Made by a program: the position numbers and the translations under genes. Below the pieces are notes generated by a model. It was not told where the DNA came from. It worked only from the letters and a program-made list of their open reading frames with translations, and did no database searches. 64,000 bases of DNA from Pseudomonas alkylphenolica (lineage in GTDB: Bacteria; Pseudomonadota; Gammaproteobacteria; Pseudomonadales; Pseudomonadaceae): positions 631,517-695,516 of the forward strand of contig NZ_QJRG01000049.1 of assembly GCF_004025535.1 (NCBI RefSeq), written 5' to 3'. Positions 43,951-53,174 of the stretch are shown here, one piece after another. Within the stretch, counting starts at the first letter, position 1. Each line of letters begins with the position of its first letter.

Positions 43951-46900
43951 GCGGGTTCTCCAATGCTCACAAGCGCTTCTACAACGACAAGGGTCTGCCC
44001 GGCACGTACCGGCGAACCCGGCTCCACGCGGACCTCGCGCACGGTTCCGGCACAGGTTGCGAGTACCGGGATTTCCATCTTCATCGACTCAAGCACCACC
44101 AGCGTGTCTCCGGGGGCGACCAGCTCGCCCGGCATAACCTGTACTTGCCAGAGGTTGCCGGCAATCGGGCTTTCGATGCCGGCATGACCGGCAGGCAGGG
44201 GTAGCTCGTCGGCTGCCGGGGTCACCACCTCGGTGCTTTCGAAGTGGGCCTGGCCGCTGTCGATCCAGCGTTGGCGTTCGGCCTCGAAGGCGCTTTTCTG
44301 CTGGCTGCGGAAGGCGTCGATACCCTGGCTTTCGCGGGCCAGGAACGCCTGGTAGTCAGCCAGGCGCAGCTGGCTGTGCTCGATCGCCAACGGATAGCGG
44401 CCCAGCGGAAAATCGCGGCGGATGGTCAGCAGTTCCTCGGCGCTGACCGGGTAGAACCTGATCTGGTCGAAGAAGCGCAGCAGCCAGGGCTTGCCATCGA
44501 AGGCGGCGACCTGACGGTAGCGGTTCCACATTTGCAGGGTGCGGCCAACGAACTGGTAGCCGCCCGGTCCCTCCATGCCATACACGCACATGTAGGCGCC
44601 GCCAATACCCACCGAGTTCTCTGCGGTCCAGGTGCGGGCAGGGTTGTATTTGGTGGTGACCAGGCGGTGGCGCGGGTCCAGCGGCGTTGCCACCGGAGCG
44701 CCCAGGTAGACGTCGCCCAGGCCCATCACCAGGTAGCTGGCGTCGAAGACCGTGCGCTGTACTTCGTCGAGGCCCGGCAGGTCGTTGATGCGGCGGATGA
44801 ACTCCAGGTTGCTCGGGCACCAGGGGGCGTCCTTGCGCACGGTGGTCATGTACTTCTCGATCGCCAGCTGGCAGGCCGGGTCATCCCAGGACAGCGGCAG
44901 GTGCACGATGCGCGAGGGCACCTGCAGGTCCTGCGCGGTGCACACGGCCTCCCAGTGCCCCGAGACCACGGCCAGCAGTTGATCCAGCGGCAAGGTTTCG
45001 GGCTGGTAGTGCACCTGCAGCGAGCGGATCCCCGGAGTCAGGTCGATGACGCCTTTGAGCGCGCGGGCTTCGAGGGCCTGCATCAGGGCATGGCCCCGAA
45101 AGCGCAACACAAGGTCCAGCTCCGGCGCACCGATCTCCAGCAGCAGGTGGGTGTCGCCGGCCAGGCGCGCGACCAGGCGGGTGTCGTCCTTGCCGATATC
45201 CATCACGATTGGCGACTGCAGCGGGCAGCCGTGCACGGGTGCGCTCAAGGGCGCGGTGACGGGCAGGGTGGCCAGCTGGCGCGCTTCAGCCAGCGGGGTG
45301 GGGATGAAGCGGACCTTGTCGCCGGCCTTGAGCTGGCCGAGTTGCCACAGGTCGGCCTCGATGACCGTGACCGGGCACACGAACCCGCCCAGACTGGGGC
45401 CGTCCGGGCCGAGAATCACCGGCATGTCGCCGGTAAAATCCACCGCGCCGATGGCGTAGGGGTTGTCGTGGATGTTGGAGGGGTGCAAGCCGGCTTCGCC
45501 GCCATCGGCACGTACCCACTCGGGTTTCGGCCCGATCAGGCGCACACCGGTGCGGCTCGAGTTGAAGTGCACTTCCCAGTCGGTGGCGAAAAACGTTGCG
45601 ATGTAGGCTTCGGTGAAATACTCCGGTGCCGCGTGCGGCCCATAGATTACCCGGACCTGACGCACCGGCTCGAGCGCTGGCGGGGTGTCGAGCGCGCGGC
45701 CGAACGAGAAGTCGGTCAGTGCGCTCAGGTGCAGGATGTCACCGGCGCGCAGCGCCCGGCCGCCATGGCCGCCGAACTGACCGAGGGTGAAGGTGCTCTT
45801 GCTGCCCAGGTAGTCCGGGAGTTGCAGACCGCCGCGTACGCACAGGTAGCTGCGTGCGCCAGCACCGCTGATGCTGCCCATGGTCAGGACCGAGCCTGGG
45901 CTGACGTACAAGGTGGTGTTCAGCGGCGCAGGCTGGCCGTCGATTGCCAACGGTAATGCCGCACCCGTCACGCAGATCACCGCATCGGTGTTGAACCGCA
46001 GGGTGGGGCCGCTCATGGTGATTTCCAGACCCGCCGCGCCTTCAGGGTTACCCAGCAACAGGTTGCCCTGGCGCAGCGCACGGCTGTCCATGGGGCCTGA
46101 CGGCGGTACACCCACGGCCCAGTAGCCGAGGCGGCCGGGGTAATCCTGTACGCTGGTTTGCGTGCCACCGCTGAGCACCTCGAAGGTCTCGGCGCGATAA
46201 ACCAGGCCTTCCAGGCAGCGGGTCCAGGGGCTGCCGGAGGCAAAAGGTGCGTCGGCAATGATCTGGCGCAGGTAGTTGCGGTTGGTCTCGACGCCGTACA
46301 GCGCGCTCTGGGCGAGGGCATCGTCCAGCTGCTGGCAGGCCAGTTGGCGATCGGCGGCCCAGCAGATGACTTTGGCGATCATCGGATCGAAGTACGCCGG
46401 GATTTCACAGCCAGCTTCCACCCAGGTATCGATGCGCAGCGCCTTGCCATCGGCAGGCGGGAAGTCGACGCAGGTGAGCAGCCCCGGGCTGGGTTGAAAT
46501 GCCTTGCCAGGGTCTTCGGCGTACAGTCTGGCCTGTACTGCATGGCCGCTGGGTGCGAGCCCGGCGCGCAGTGTGGCCAGTGGCGGCAGATCGCCGGCCG
46601 CGAGCTGGATCATCCAGGCGACCAGGTCGACGCCCCAGACCTGCTCGGTCACGCCATGCTCGACCTGCAGCCGGGTATTGACCTCCAGGAAGTAGAAGCG
46701 CTGCGCATCACTGTCGAAGACAAACTCGACGGTGCCGGCGCTGCGGTAGTTCACCGCTTTGGCCAGTTTCACCGCGGCGTCGCACAGGGCCTCGGCCATG
46801 CCTTCCGGCAGGTTGGGCGCGGGCGTTTCTTCCAGCACTTTCTGGTTGCGGCGCTGCACCGAGCAGTCGCGAACGCCCAGGGCCAGCACCTCTCCGGCGC

Positions 46901-47546
46901 CGTCACCGAACACTTGCACTTCCAGGTGGCGGGCGCGCTGGATGTACTTTTCGATGAACACCCCGGCATCGCTGAAGTTGTTCTGGCCCAGGCGCTTTAC
47001 TGTCTCGAAGGCTTCTTGCAGTTCATCGGCGGCGTGACACACGCGCATGCCGATACCGCCACCGCCGGCGGTGCTCTTGAGCATGACCGGGTAACCCACC
47101 TGCGCCGCAGCAGCGAGCGCTTCATCGATGCTGTCCAGCAGGTCGGTGCCTTCCAGCAGTGGCACACCCTGTTGCCGTGCCAGGGCGCGGGCGGTGTGCT
47201 TCAAGCCGAACACCCGCAACTGCTCGGCGGTCGGGCCGACGAAAGCGATACCGGCGGCTTCGCAGGCTTCGGCGAAGGCCGCGTTTTCGGACAGAAAGCC
47301 ATAGCCCGGGTGAATGGCCTGTGCGCCGCTGGCTTTTGTCGCGGCGAGGATCTTGTCGACCACCAGGTAGGTGCTGGCGGCTGCGCCTTCACCCAGGCTC
47401 AGCGCCTGGTCGGCCTCGACCACGTGGCGGCTGGCAATGTCAGCCTCGGAATAGACGGCGACGCCCTCGACGCCAAGCTCGCGCAGCGTGCGCAGTACGC
47501 GGCAGGCAATGGCGCCGCGATTCGCGATCAGTAAGGTATTGAACAT
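43947..47546 (-). CDS. Biotin-dependent guanidine/urea carboxylase
   Basis: Single-chain carboxylase of 1199 residues. Order: biotin carboxylase with ANRGAIACRVLRTLRELG, KSTAGGGGIGMRVC and EVNTRLQVEHGVTE (1-450); AHS2/AHS1-like carboxyltransferase with GGTQTSVQDYPGR, PSGPMDSRALRQGN, DGGEAGLHPSNIHDN and GPDGPSLGGFVCPVT; C-terminal biotinyl domain with VVLESMKMEIPV. Formerly called urea carboxylase; homologues behind a guanidine riboswitch and beside DUF1989-type genes carboxylate guanidine, which fits the context here. The 196-bp gap upstream holds nothing recognised. Confidence 0.9.
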   Translation of the reverse strand: MFNTLLIANRGAIACRVLRTLRELGVEGVAVYSEADIASRHVVEADQALSLGEGAAASTYLVVDKILAATKASGAQAIHPGYGFLSENAAFAEACEAAGIAFVGPTAEQLRVFGLKHTARALARQQGVPLLEGTDLLDSIDEALAAAAQVGYPVMLKSTAGGGGIGMRVCHAADELQEAFETVKRLGQNNFSDAGVFIEKYIQRARHLEVQVFGDGAGEVLALGVRDCSVQRRNQKVLEETPAPNLPEGMAEALCDAAVKLAKAVNYRSAGTVEFVFDSDAQRFYFLEVNTRLQVEHGVTEQVWGVDLVAWMIQLAAGDLPPLATLRAGLAPSGHAVQARLYAEDPGKAFQPSPGLLTCVDFPPADGKALRIDTWVEAGCEIPAYFDPMIAKVICWAADRQLACQQLDDALAQSALYGVETNRNYLRQIIADAPFASGSPWTRCLEGLVYRAETFEVLSGGTQTSVQDYPGRLGYWAVGVPPSGPMDSRALRQGNLLLGNPEGAAGLEITMSGPTLRFNTDAVICVTGAALPLAIDGQPAPLNTTLYVSPGSVLTMGSISGAGARSYLCVRGGLQLPDYLGSKSTFTLGQFGGHGGRALRAGDILHLSALTDFSFGRALDTPPALEPVRQVRVIYGPHAAPEYFTEAYIATFFATDWEVHFNSSRTGVRLIGPKPEWVRADGGEAGLHPSNIHDNPYAIGAVDFTGDMPVILGPDGPSLGGFVCPVTVIEADLWQLGQLKAGDKVRFIPTPLAEARQLATLPVTAPLSAPVHGCPLQSPIVMDIGKDDTRLVARLAGDTHLLLEIGAPELDLVLRFRGHALMQALEARALKGVIDLTPGIRSLQVHYQPETLPLDQLLAVVSGHWEAVCTAQDLQVPSRIVHLPLSWDDPACQLAIEKYMTTVRKDAPWCPSNLEFIRRINDLPGLDEVQRTVFDASYLVMGLGDVYLGAPVATPLDPRHRLVTTKYNPARTWTAENSVGIGGAYMCVYGMEGPGGYQFVGRTLQMWNRYRQVAAFDGKPWLLRFFDQIRFYPVSAEELLTIRRDFPLGRYPLAIEHSQLRLADYQAFLARESQGIDAFRSQQKSAFEAERQRWIDSGQAHFESTEVVTPAADELPLPAGHAGIESPIAGNLWQVQVMPGELVAPGDTLVVLESMKMEIPVLATCAGTVREVRVEPGSPVRAGQTLVVVEALVSIGEPA

Positions 47547-47742
47547 GACACGTCCCCTGGAGGCGGCTGAAGGCCCCGACTGGGTTGCGGGCCGTCCCGC
47601 AGTTTTGTAAATGTCTCAGGGTCGTCCCCGGACAACAGTCAGGTTCACTCGCTGCGGCTACCCGCAGGGTTCGAAGGGCGCTGGCCACTGCGGAACAGGC
47701 AGGCCGCGAACAGGCCCAGGCGCAGCCGGGTGATCAATGTTT

Positions 47743-48369
47743 TCAGTCCCATATCAGCAACCCCGCTGGCGTCGGGTTGTAGCCGTTGCAGGGGTTGTTG
47801 AGTTGCGGGCAGTTGGAGATCAGCACGATGACGTCCATCTCGGCGCGCAGCTGCACGTACTTGCCGGCCTCGGAAATGCCGTCTTCAAAGGTCAGCCCGC
47901 CTTCCGGTGTAACCGGCACGTTCATGAAGAAATTGATGTTCGGGCTGATGTCGCGTTTTCCCAGGCGGCCGTCGTGGCAGCAGGCGCGCAGGTAGTTGTC
48001 GCGGCAGCTGTGCATGTGCCGTGTGTCGAGGGCATAGCGCACGGTGTTGCTTTCCTGCGCACAGGCGCCGCCGAGGGTGTCGTGACGGCCGCAGGTGTCT
48101 TCGGTGATGGTCAGCATCGGCCGGCCAAGGTTCGAGTACAGCACGCTGCCGGCACCGAGGTAGACATTGCCCTGACGGCGCAGGGTGCGCTGGACGTCGT
48201 AACGCTCGCGCGGGTTGGTGGCGCTGTAGAACAAGGTGTCGACCGCCTGGTTGCCCTCAAGGTCGAGGATGCGCAGGGTTTGCCCGGCTTTGACTTCGGT
48301 CAGCCAGGGTTCGCCCGCGGGAATGATCGACTGCGACACAGCACTGTCGGCGTGCAGGGTTGGGTTCAT
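47743..48369 (-). CDS. Urea-carboxylase-associated protein 2 (carboxyguanidine deiminase subunit)
   Basis: DUF1989 fold, 208 residues: IPAGEPWLTEVKAGQTLRILDLEGNQAVDTLFYSA, DTCGRHDTLGGAC with conserved Cys/His, and the C-terminal LISNCPQLNNPCNGYNPTP with metal-binding Cys. In guanidine-degrading bacteria the two paralogues together form carboxyguanidine deiminase (CgdAB), making allophanate. Paired with the paralogue 11 bp upstream, both before the carboxylase. Confidence 0.88.
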   Translation of the reverse strand: MNPTLHADSAVSQSIIPAGEPWLTEVKAGQTLRILDLEGNQAVDTLFYSATNPRERYDVQRTLRRQGNVYLGAGSVLYSNLGRPMLTITEDTCGRHDTLGGACAQESNTVRYALDTRHMHSCRDNYLRACCHDGRLGKRDISPNINFFMNVPVTPEGGLTFEDGISEAGKYVQLRAEMDVIVLISNCPQLNNPCNGYNPTPAGLLIWD

Positions 48370-48380
48370 GGTCCGGGTCC

Positions 48381-49094
48381 TCAGGCAAACAGGCGTTGGG
48401 TGTTGATGAAGCCGCGCACGTTCTCCGGGCGCGAGGTGCGGCAGTGCTCGGCAACCGCTTCGTCGGCATGGGCGAAGCGCAGTTGCACGGGCTTTGGCGC
48501 GTAACCTGCGTCCGGGTCCAGCGGATGCTGCAGCGCGGTGACTACGAACAGGGTGTCCATGGGCGCGTAGAGCTCGATGTAGTCACCGGCCTTGGCGTTG
48601 CCGCTGGCAAAGTGCAGGCCGCCATGGGCGTCGACGTCCACCCGGCTGAACAGGTTGAGGGGCATGGTCAGGTCGGCCAGATGCAGGTCCCACTTGCCCA
48701 TCTCCACCAGCAGGTTGTCGCTGCCGTTGCGCAGGAAGGCATTGCGCCGTTCCTGATAGCGGCCCTGGCCGTACTTTTCCGTCACCTCCTGGGCGTTGAG
48801 CACGCCGCCCAGGCTGTCGCTCCAGCCGCAGGTGTCATGGGTGATGGCGGCCAGCACCCGGCCCATGTCGGAGTACAGGCAATGGCCGGCCGTGAGCTTG
48901 GCGGTGTGCTGGCACTTGAGCGTGTCGGGCAGGTTGAGGCGCTCGCTTTTTTCGTTGGCGTTGAACAGCATCAGGCTGACGTTGGCGCCGCCTTCCAGGT
49001 CGGTGAAGCGCACCAGCTGCCCGCGCTTGAGGACAAAGGACAAATGCCCGCCACCGGGCAGGTGTTCGTCGGCAAAAACATGCGTTTCGGTCAT
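48381..49094 (-). CDS. Urea-carboxylase-associated protein 1 (carboxyguanidine deiminase subunit)
   Basis: DUF1989 paralogue of 237 residues. Conserved parts are LKRGQLVRFTDLEGGANVSLMLFNA, YSDMGRVLAAITHDTCGWSDSLGG, the segment GKWDLHLADLTMPLNLFSRVDVD and VVTALQHPLDPDAGYAPKPV. Expected to form a heteromer with the next gene's product and remove ammonia from carboxyguanidine. Four bases separate its start from the ABC ATPase stop. Confidence 0.88.
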   Translation of the reverse strand: MTETHVFADEHLPGGGHLSFVLKRGQLVRFTDLEGGANVSLMLFNANEKSERLNLPDTLKCQHTAKLTAGHCLYSDMGRVLAAITHDTCGWSDSLGGVLNAQEVTEKYGQGRYQERRNAFLRNGSDNLLVEMGKWDLHLADLTMPLNLFSRVDVDAHGGLHFASGNAKAGDYIELYAPMDTLFVVTALQHPLDPDAGYAPKPVQLRFAHADEAVAEHCRTSRPENVRGFINTQRLFA

Positions 49095-49098
49095 GGGG

Positions 49099-49887
49099 TC
49101 AAATTCCTGGTTGCGGTTGAAGGGTGCGCAGGGGCGCGGCCTTGACGGTGCTTGGCAGCGTCTGGGCTTTGTTCGCCAGCGGCAGGTCGTAGGTCACCCG
49201 TGAGCCAAACGCGTGGGGTGCGTGCGGGTCGAAGCGGGTCTTGTCGAACACCAGCAGGCGGCTGCCGAGGCTGAAGCCTTCGCTGAGGTCATGGGTGACC
49301 ATGAACACGGTCAGCCGGGTTTCCTGCCACAGCTCAAGGAGCAGGGCGTGCATGTCTTTGCGGATGCCGGGGTCCAGGGCGCCGAAGGGCTCGTCGAGCA
49401 ATAGCACCTTGGGTTTCATGATCAGCGCCTGGGCGATGGCCAGGCGCTGCTGCATGCCGCCGGAGAGTTGCGCCGGGTATTTGTGCAGCGCCGGCCCCAG
49501 CCCCACGCGGGTCAGCAGGTTCGCCGCCTGCTCGCGCGCTTCGCGCTTGTGGCGGCCGAGCAAACGCCCAAGCAGCGGCGCGCGCGGCAGTTCCAGGCCG
49601 ATGGCAACGTTGTCCAGCACGCTCAGGTGCGGGAACACCGAATAGCGCTGGAACACCACGCCGCGACTCGGATCGGGCTCTGCGACCAGTGGCTGGCCAC
49701 CCAGCAGGATCTGCCCGCGGCTCGGCCGTTCCTGGCCCAGCAGCAAGCGCAGGAAGGTGGATTTTCCGCAGCCCGAGGCCCCGACCATGGTGCAGAACTC
49801 GCCTTCGGCAATGCTCAGGTTCAGGCTTTCGAGCACCACATGGTCGTCGTATTGCTGCCAGACGTTGCGCACTTCGATGAAGTTCAT
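49099..49887 (-). CDS. ABC transporter ATP-binding protein (guanidine/nitrate/taurine-type importer)
   Basis: 262 residues with Walker A GASGCGKST, Q-loop VVFQRYSVFPHLSVLDNV, signature LSGGMQQRLAIAQAL, Walker B VLLLDEPFGALDPG and H-loop THDLSEG. Nitrate/taurine-type importer ATPase with an unusually long tail of about 50 residues. Start at 49887, overlapping the permease stop (ATGA). Confidence 0.9.
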   Translation of the reverse strand: MNFIEVRNVWQQYDDHVVLESLNLSIAEGEFCTMVGASGCGKSTFLRLLLGQERPSRGQILLGGQPLVAEPDPSRGVVFQRYSVFPHLSVLDNVAIGLELPRAPLLGRLLGRHKREAREQAANLLTRVGLGPALHKYPAQLSGGMQQRLAIAQALIMKPKVLLLDEPFGALDPGIRKDMHALLLELWQETRLTVFMVTHDLSEGFSLGSRLLVFDKTRFDPHAPHAFGSRVTYDLPLANKAQTLPSTVKAAPLRTLQPQPGI

Positions 49888-50705
49888 GGGCGTGCTCCCT
49901 CGTACCAGGGGAAGGCGAGCCGGGTGAGGGTTTTCAACGACCAGTCGGTGAGCCAGGCCAGCAAGGTGATCCACACTACGTAGGGCAGGATCACGTCCAT
50001 GGCCAGGTAGCGGCGCACCAGGAAAATCCGGTAGCCCAAGCCATCCTCCGAGGCAATGGCTTCGGCGGCGATCAGGAATAGCCAGGCCGAGCCCAGTACC
50101 AGCCGCAGGGAAATCAGCAGGCGCGGGGCCAGTTGCTGCACCACCACGCGGACGATGTAGGTCCAGGTCGAAGCCCCGAGGGTCAGGGCCTTGATGCGCA
50201 GTTCGGCGGGGATCTCACGGGCGCGCTGCTCCAGGTCACGCGCCAGAATCGGGGTGATGCCGATGACGATCAGCATCACCTTCGACAACTCACCCAGCCC
50301 GAAGACAATGAACAGGATCGGCAGGATCGCCAGCGGCGGCACCATCGACACCACCACCATCAGCGGCGACAGGGGGGCGGCAAACAGCGGCAGGGTGCCG
50401 GCAATCACGCCCAGGCCCAGGCCGAGAGCGGCACTGATCAGCAGCCCGCTGCCCAGCCGCTTGAGGCTCGACGCGGTGTCTTGCCAGAGCAGGTAGGCGC
50501 CGCTGCGCTTGTCTTCGGTGAAAGCCATCTGCTTGACCGCGTCGCTCATTTGCGCGGCGCTGGGCAGCAGCTTGTCCCGTGGGTTGTCGGCCAGCCGCTG
50601 CGTCGAGCCGATCAGGTAGGCACAGAGCAGCAGGGCAAACGGCAGCATGACCAGGAACAGGCGCGTGGACCGATCCGGGTGACGATTCAAAAGTCGCATG
50701 GCCAA
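49884..50705 (-). CDS. ABC transporter permease
   Basis: 273 residues, about six transmembrane helices, with the binding-protein-dependent EAA-like loop ALTLGASTWTYIVRVVVQQLAPRLLISLRLVLGSAWLFLIAAE. It is the membrane part of the importer whose genes follow the riboswitch. Eight bases after the binding-protein gene. Confidence 0.9.
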   Translation of the reverse strand: MAMRLLNRHPDRSTRLFLVMLPFALLLCAYLIGSTQRLADNPRDKLLPSAAQMSDAVKQMAFTEDKRSGAYLLWQDTASSLKRLGSGLLISAALGLGLGVIAGTLPLFAAPLSPLMVVVSMVPPLAILPILFIVFGLGELSKVMLIVIGITPILARDLEQRAREIPAELRIKALTLGASTWTYIVRVVVQQLAPRLLISLRLVLGSAWLFLIAAEAIASEDGLGYRIFLVRRYLAMDVILPYVVWITLLAWLTDWSLKTLTRLAFPWYEGARP

Positions 50706-50712
50706 TCCTCGA

Positions 50713-51777
50713 TCACAGCGTGCCGTCGGCAGCCATTTGCACGTAGTCGGTGTCGAAGCGCAGCTTTAGGTTGCTCTGGTCACCGACCATCACGCCCTTG
50801 GCGAAGCGCATGCCGACGGCGCCGCTGTCCTGCGCGCTGGCGCCGAGCAAACCGTGGCTGAAGGAGAACGCAGCGACCTTTTCCATGGTGGTTGGCAGCT
50901 GCGTGCTGGTGACGAAGTCCAGGGTTGTTTGCGCGGTGGCGAACAGGTGGGTGGTGGCGAGCTGGCGCTTGAACCCGGCAAGGTCGGTACCCGAGGCTTT
51001 GGCCATGTGCTCAAGCGACGCAAGGCCTGCGGGCGAGTCTTGCGCCATCAGCGCCATGACTTCGTACCAGGCACCGGTCAGTGCCTTGCCCAGTGCCGGG
51101 TTGTCCTGCAAGGTCTGGGTGTTGACGACCATCAGGTCGAGGATTTCTCCCGGGATCTTGCTGGAGTCGAAGACCTGGGTGACCTCGGGCCGGGTGTTGA
51201 TGTCGCCGAGCATCGGGTTCCAGGTGGTCACCGCCTGCACGTCATCGGTGTTGAAGGCGCCAGCGATATCGGCGTCGGAGGTGTTGACCACCTTCAGGTC
51301 GCGCTCGCGAAGCCCGGCGCTGTCCAGGGCGCGGGCCAGCAGGTAATGCGAGACCGACAGCTCGACCAGGTTGACGTCCATGCCCTTGAGGTCGGCCAGG
51401 GTTTTGCCGCTGCCCTTGATCACCACGCCGTCGTTGCCGTTGGAGAAGTCGCCGACGATCAGCGCGGTGCTGTCGACTCCACCGGCAGCCGGAATGGTCA
51501 GCGCATCCATGTTGGTCATGGTGCAGCCGTCAAACTGGCCGGCGGTGTATTGATTGATCGATTCAACGTAATCGTTGATCTGGGTGAGTTTGATGCGGAT
51601 ACCGTATTTGTCGGCCCATTTATCGACAACGCCCTGCGCCGCCGCGTATTCCCACGGCATCCACCCGGCGTAAATGGTCCAGCAGATATTGAAGTCGTTC
51701 TTGACGGCGGCCTTGGAAGAGAGGCTGGTCAACAGGACGATGCCTGTCAGGAACGCGGTCAGCAGTGGCTTTCGCAT
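50713..51777 (-). CDS. ABC transporter substrate-binding protein (NMT1-like)
   Basis: 354 residues with a signal peptide (MRKPLLTAFLTGIVLLTSLSSKA) and a ThiY/SsuA-like periplasmic domain (CWTIYAGWMPWEYAAAQGVVDKWADKYGI, TNMDALTIPAAGGVD). First gene after the guanidine-I riboswitch, so the ligand is likely guanidine or a related compound; earlier annotation would call it urea/nitrate type. ATG at 51777, GGAG eight bases upstream. Confidence 0.88.
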   Translation of the reverse strand: MRKPLLTAFLTGIVLLTSLSSKAAVKNDFNICWTIYAGWMPWEYAAAQGVVDKWADKYGIRIKLTQINDYVESINQYTAGQFDGCTMTNMDALTIPAAGGVDSTALIVGDFSNGNDGVVIKGSGKTLADLKGMDVNLVELSVSHYLLARALDSAGLRERDLKVVNTSDADIAGAFNTDDVQAVTTWNPMLGDINTRPEVTQVFDSSKIPGEILDLMVVNTQTLQDNPALGKALTGAWYEVMALMAQDSPAGLASLEHMAKASGTDLAGFKRQLATTHLFATAQTTLDFVTSTQLPTTMEKVAAFSFSHGLLGASAQDSGAVGMRFAKGVMVGDQSNLKLRFDTDYVQMAADGTL

Positions 51778-51845
51778 GGCAAGACTCCAGTTGGCGGTAG
51801 ACGGTCGAGGAGCAGCGCGACCGCCCATTGCGTTGGGTGGTCTCT

Positions 51846-51940
51846 GTCTCCCGGGCTTTTATCCCGCCGTGTAACCTCAACTGGAGGTCGTCAGCTCTCG
51901 GTCCAGGCACTTGCCTGCGCAAGTCGGAACCCTAGCCAAC
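51846..51940 (-). ncRNA. Guanidine-I (ykkC) riboswitch
   Basis: On the minus strand the leader reads CTAGGGTTCCG, then GGACCGAGAGCTGACGACC, later ACACGGCGGGATAAAAGCCCGGGAGA-like sequence, which are the conserved blocks of the ykkC class I guanidine aptamer. The aptamer ends about 70 nt before the start codon of the first importer gene. No obvious terminator follows, so control may be on translation. Confidence 0.92.
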
Positions 51941-52229
51941 CATTTACGAATTTTGGTGCGATAGCGCTCGCTACTCCTGCACGCACAGTGCTATGCCAGA
52001 GGCATGCCAGAATCGCCCGGCGTGTCGGACAACAGGCTGCAGGGCCCTGATTACGTGGCCCGCAGAAAGAGAGGTGAGGGTCGCATGACGAATGGGCTGG
52101 GTGGGTTAAACGGCCGTGGTGCGTTCAATTGGTGCGTGGCGCACCTGAAGGGAGCGCAGGGTCGGGATCGGAGTCGATCAGCGACAGCATGGGCTACGAT
52201 GTACGAAACCGATTCAGGGAGGTGTCTTG

Positions 52230-52520
52230 ATGAAAAAAATACTGTTGGGCGCGTTACTGGTTTGTGTCGCCGGGTTCGCCAATGCCGGCATTCCGTTGGT
52301 CAATGCCACGTGTCCGGGAAACATCGAAGTCCACGCTGATGAGGGTGGGCCGATTTACATCAACGGCAAGGAAGGCAAGCTGAAGAAATTCAACGATAAC
52401 TATTTTGAAGCCAAGGGCAGTGGGGTCACCATCTCGTTGTCGATCAATCCCGATGGCTCGGCGAGCGTGTCGTACACCGGGAAGAACAAAGCCAACGGGA
52501 TTTGCCAGGTCAAGGGATAG
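52230..52520 (+). CDS. Small secreted protein, unknown function
   Basis: 96 residues: signal peptide MKKILLGALLVCVAGFANA, then a mature part of about 76 residues with two Cys (NATCPGN and GICQVKG) that could form a disulfide, and beta-rich repeats (YFEAKGSGVTISLSINPDGSASVSYTG). RBS AGGGAGGT six bases upstream. No family recognised. Confidence 0.7.
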   Translation: MKKILLGALLVCVAGFANAGIPLVNATCPGNIEVHADEGGPIYINGKEGKLKKFNDNYFEAKGSGVTISLSINPDGSASVSYTGKNKANGICQVKG

Positions 52521-52531
52521 TCGCGAGGCGA

Positions 52532-52564
52532 CTTGCGCTCTGGTCAGCCCTGGCCGAGCGCAAG
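52532..52564. terminator. Stem-loop between convergent genes
   Basis: Arms CTTGCGCTC and GAGCGCAAG around a loop that itself contains GGTCAG...CTGGCC pairing. Placed between the small secreted protein and the OsmE-like gene; no T-tract. Confidence 0.55.
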
Positions 52565-52575
52565 CTTGGACTGCA

Positions 52576-52938
52576 TTAATAGCCTCCACCTACCATGCCC
52601 CCCATATTGGGAGGAGGCTCCCTGTTTTTTTGCTGGGCGCGACTCCATTCGTTACAGGTCATGAAACTCTTGTGATCGACTTTTCCGGCGTCATCAAAGC
52701 TGACGCTGTAGGGTTGCTTTTCACCGGACTGGGTAAGCAGGTAGTCAAAGCAGGTACCGGGCACCACGCTACGCTCGGAGGCGGTCAGGGGTTTGCCGCC
52801 AATTTGCAGGACTTGTTCCTTGCTCATGCCGGTCTCGACCTTGGCGACCAAAGGCTGGCTGCGGTACACGTAGGAATCGGTCGAGCAGGCGCTTACTGCT
52901 GACAGCACGGCGATCAGCGCGAAGAGAGGTTTGTTCAT
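52576..52938 (-). CDS. osmE: OsmE-like SmpA/OmlA-domain lipoprotein
   Basis: 120 residues. Signal peptide with lipobox VSAC (Cys about 18), then the SmpA/OmlA fold: LVAKVETGMSKEQVLQIGGKPLTASE and GTCFDYLLTQSGEKQPYSVSFDDAGKVDHK. OsmE is an osmotically induced outer-membrane lipoprotein. GGAG seven bases before the ATG at 52938. The end is Gly/Pro-rich (PPPNMGGMVGGGY). Confidence 0.82.
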   Translation of the reverse strand: MNKPLFALIAVLSAVSACSTDSYVYRSQPLVAKVETGMSKEQVLQIGGKPLTASERSVVPGTCFDYLLTQSGEKQPYSVSFDDAGKVDHKSFMTCNEWSRAQQKNREPPPNMGGMVGGGY

Positions 52939-53124
52939 GGCAGTGCTCCCGGTGGAGAGTGTCGGGAAGAAACACCAGGGGACATCAGTAAAAGTAAAGT
53001 CGATAGGGGAAGTGCCCGCAACTGTTGGCCAGGCAACAGTTGCGCAACAGCATGACCTGCGGTGGACACCGATCAGTAATCCCTTGGGATAGCTATGCTG
53101 CTGAAAATAAAAGATTTTTTGTCT

Positions 53125-53140
53125 TGGCACGGTAGCTGCT
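53125..53140 (+). promoter_or_regulatory. Sigma54 (-24/-12) promoter of sfnG
   Basis: TGGCAC-GGTAG-CTGCT, one mismatch to TGGCAC-N5-TTGCW with the GG and GC exactly spaced. The start codon is 35 bp further on. sfn genes are known to use sigma54 and the enhancer-binding protein SfnR, which is not in the window. Confidence 0.75.
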
Positions 53141-53174
53141 CTAGCTCATGTACTTGTCCTGTGGAGTACTTTGC

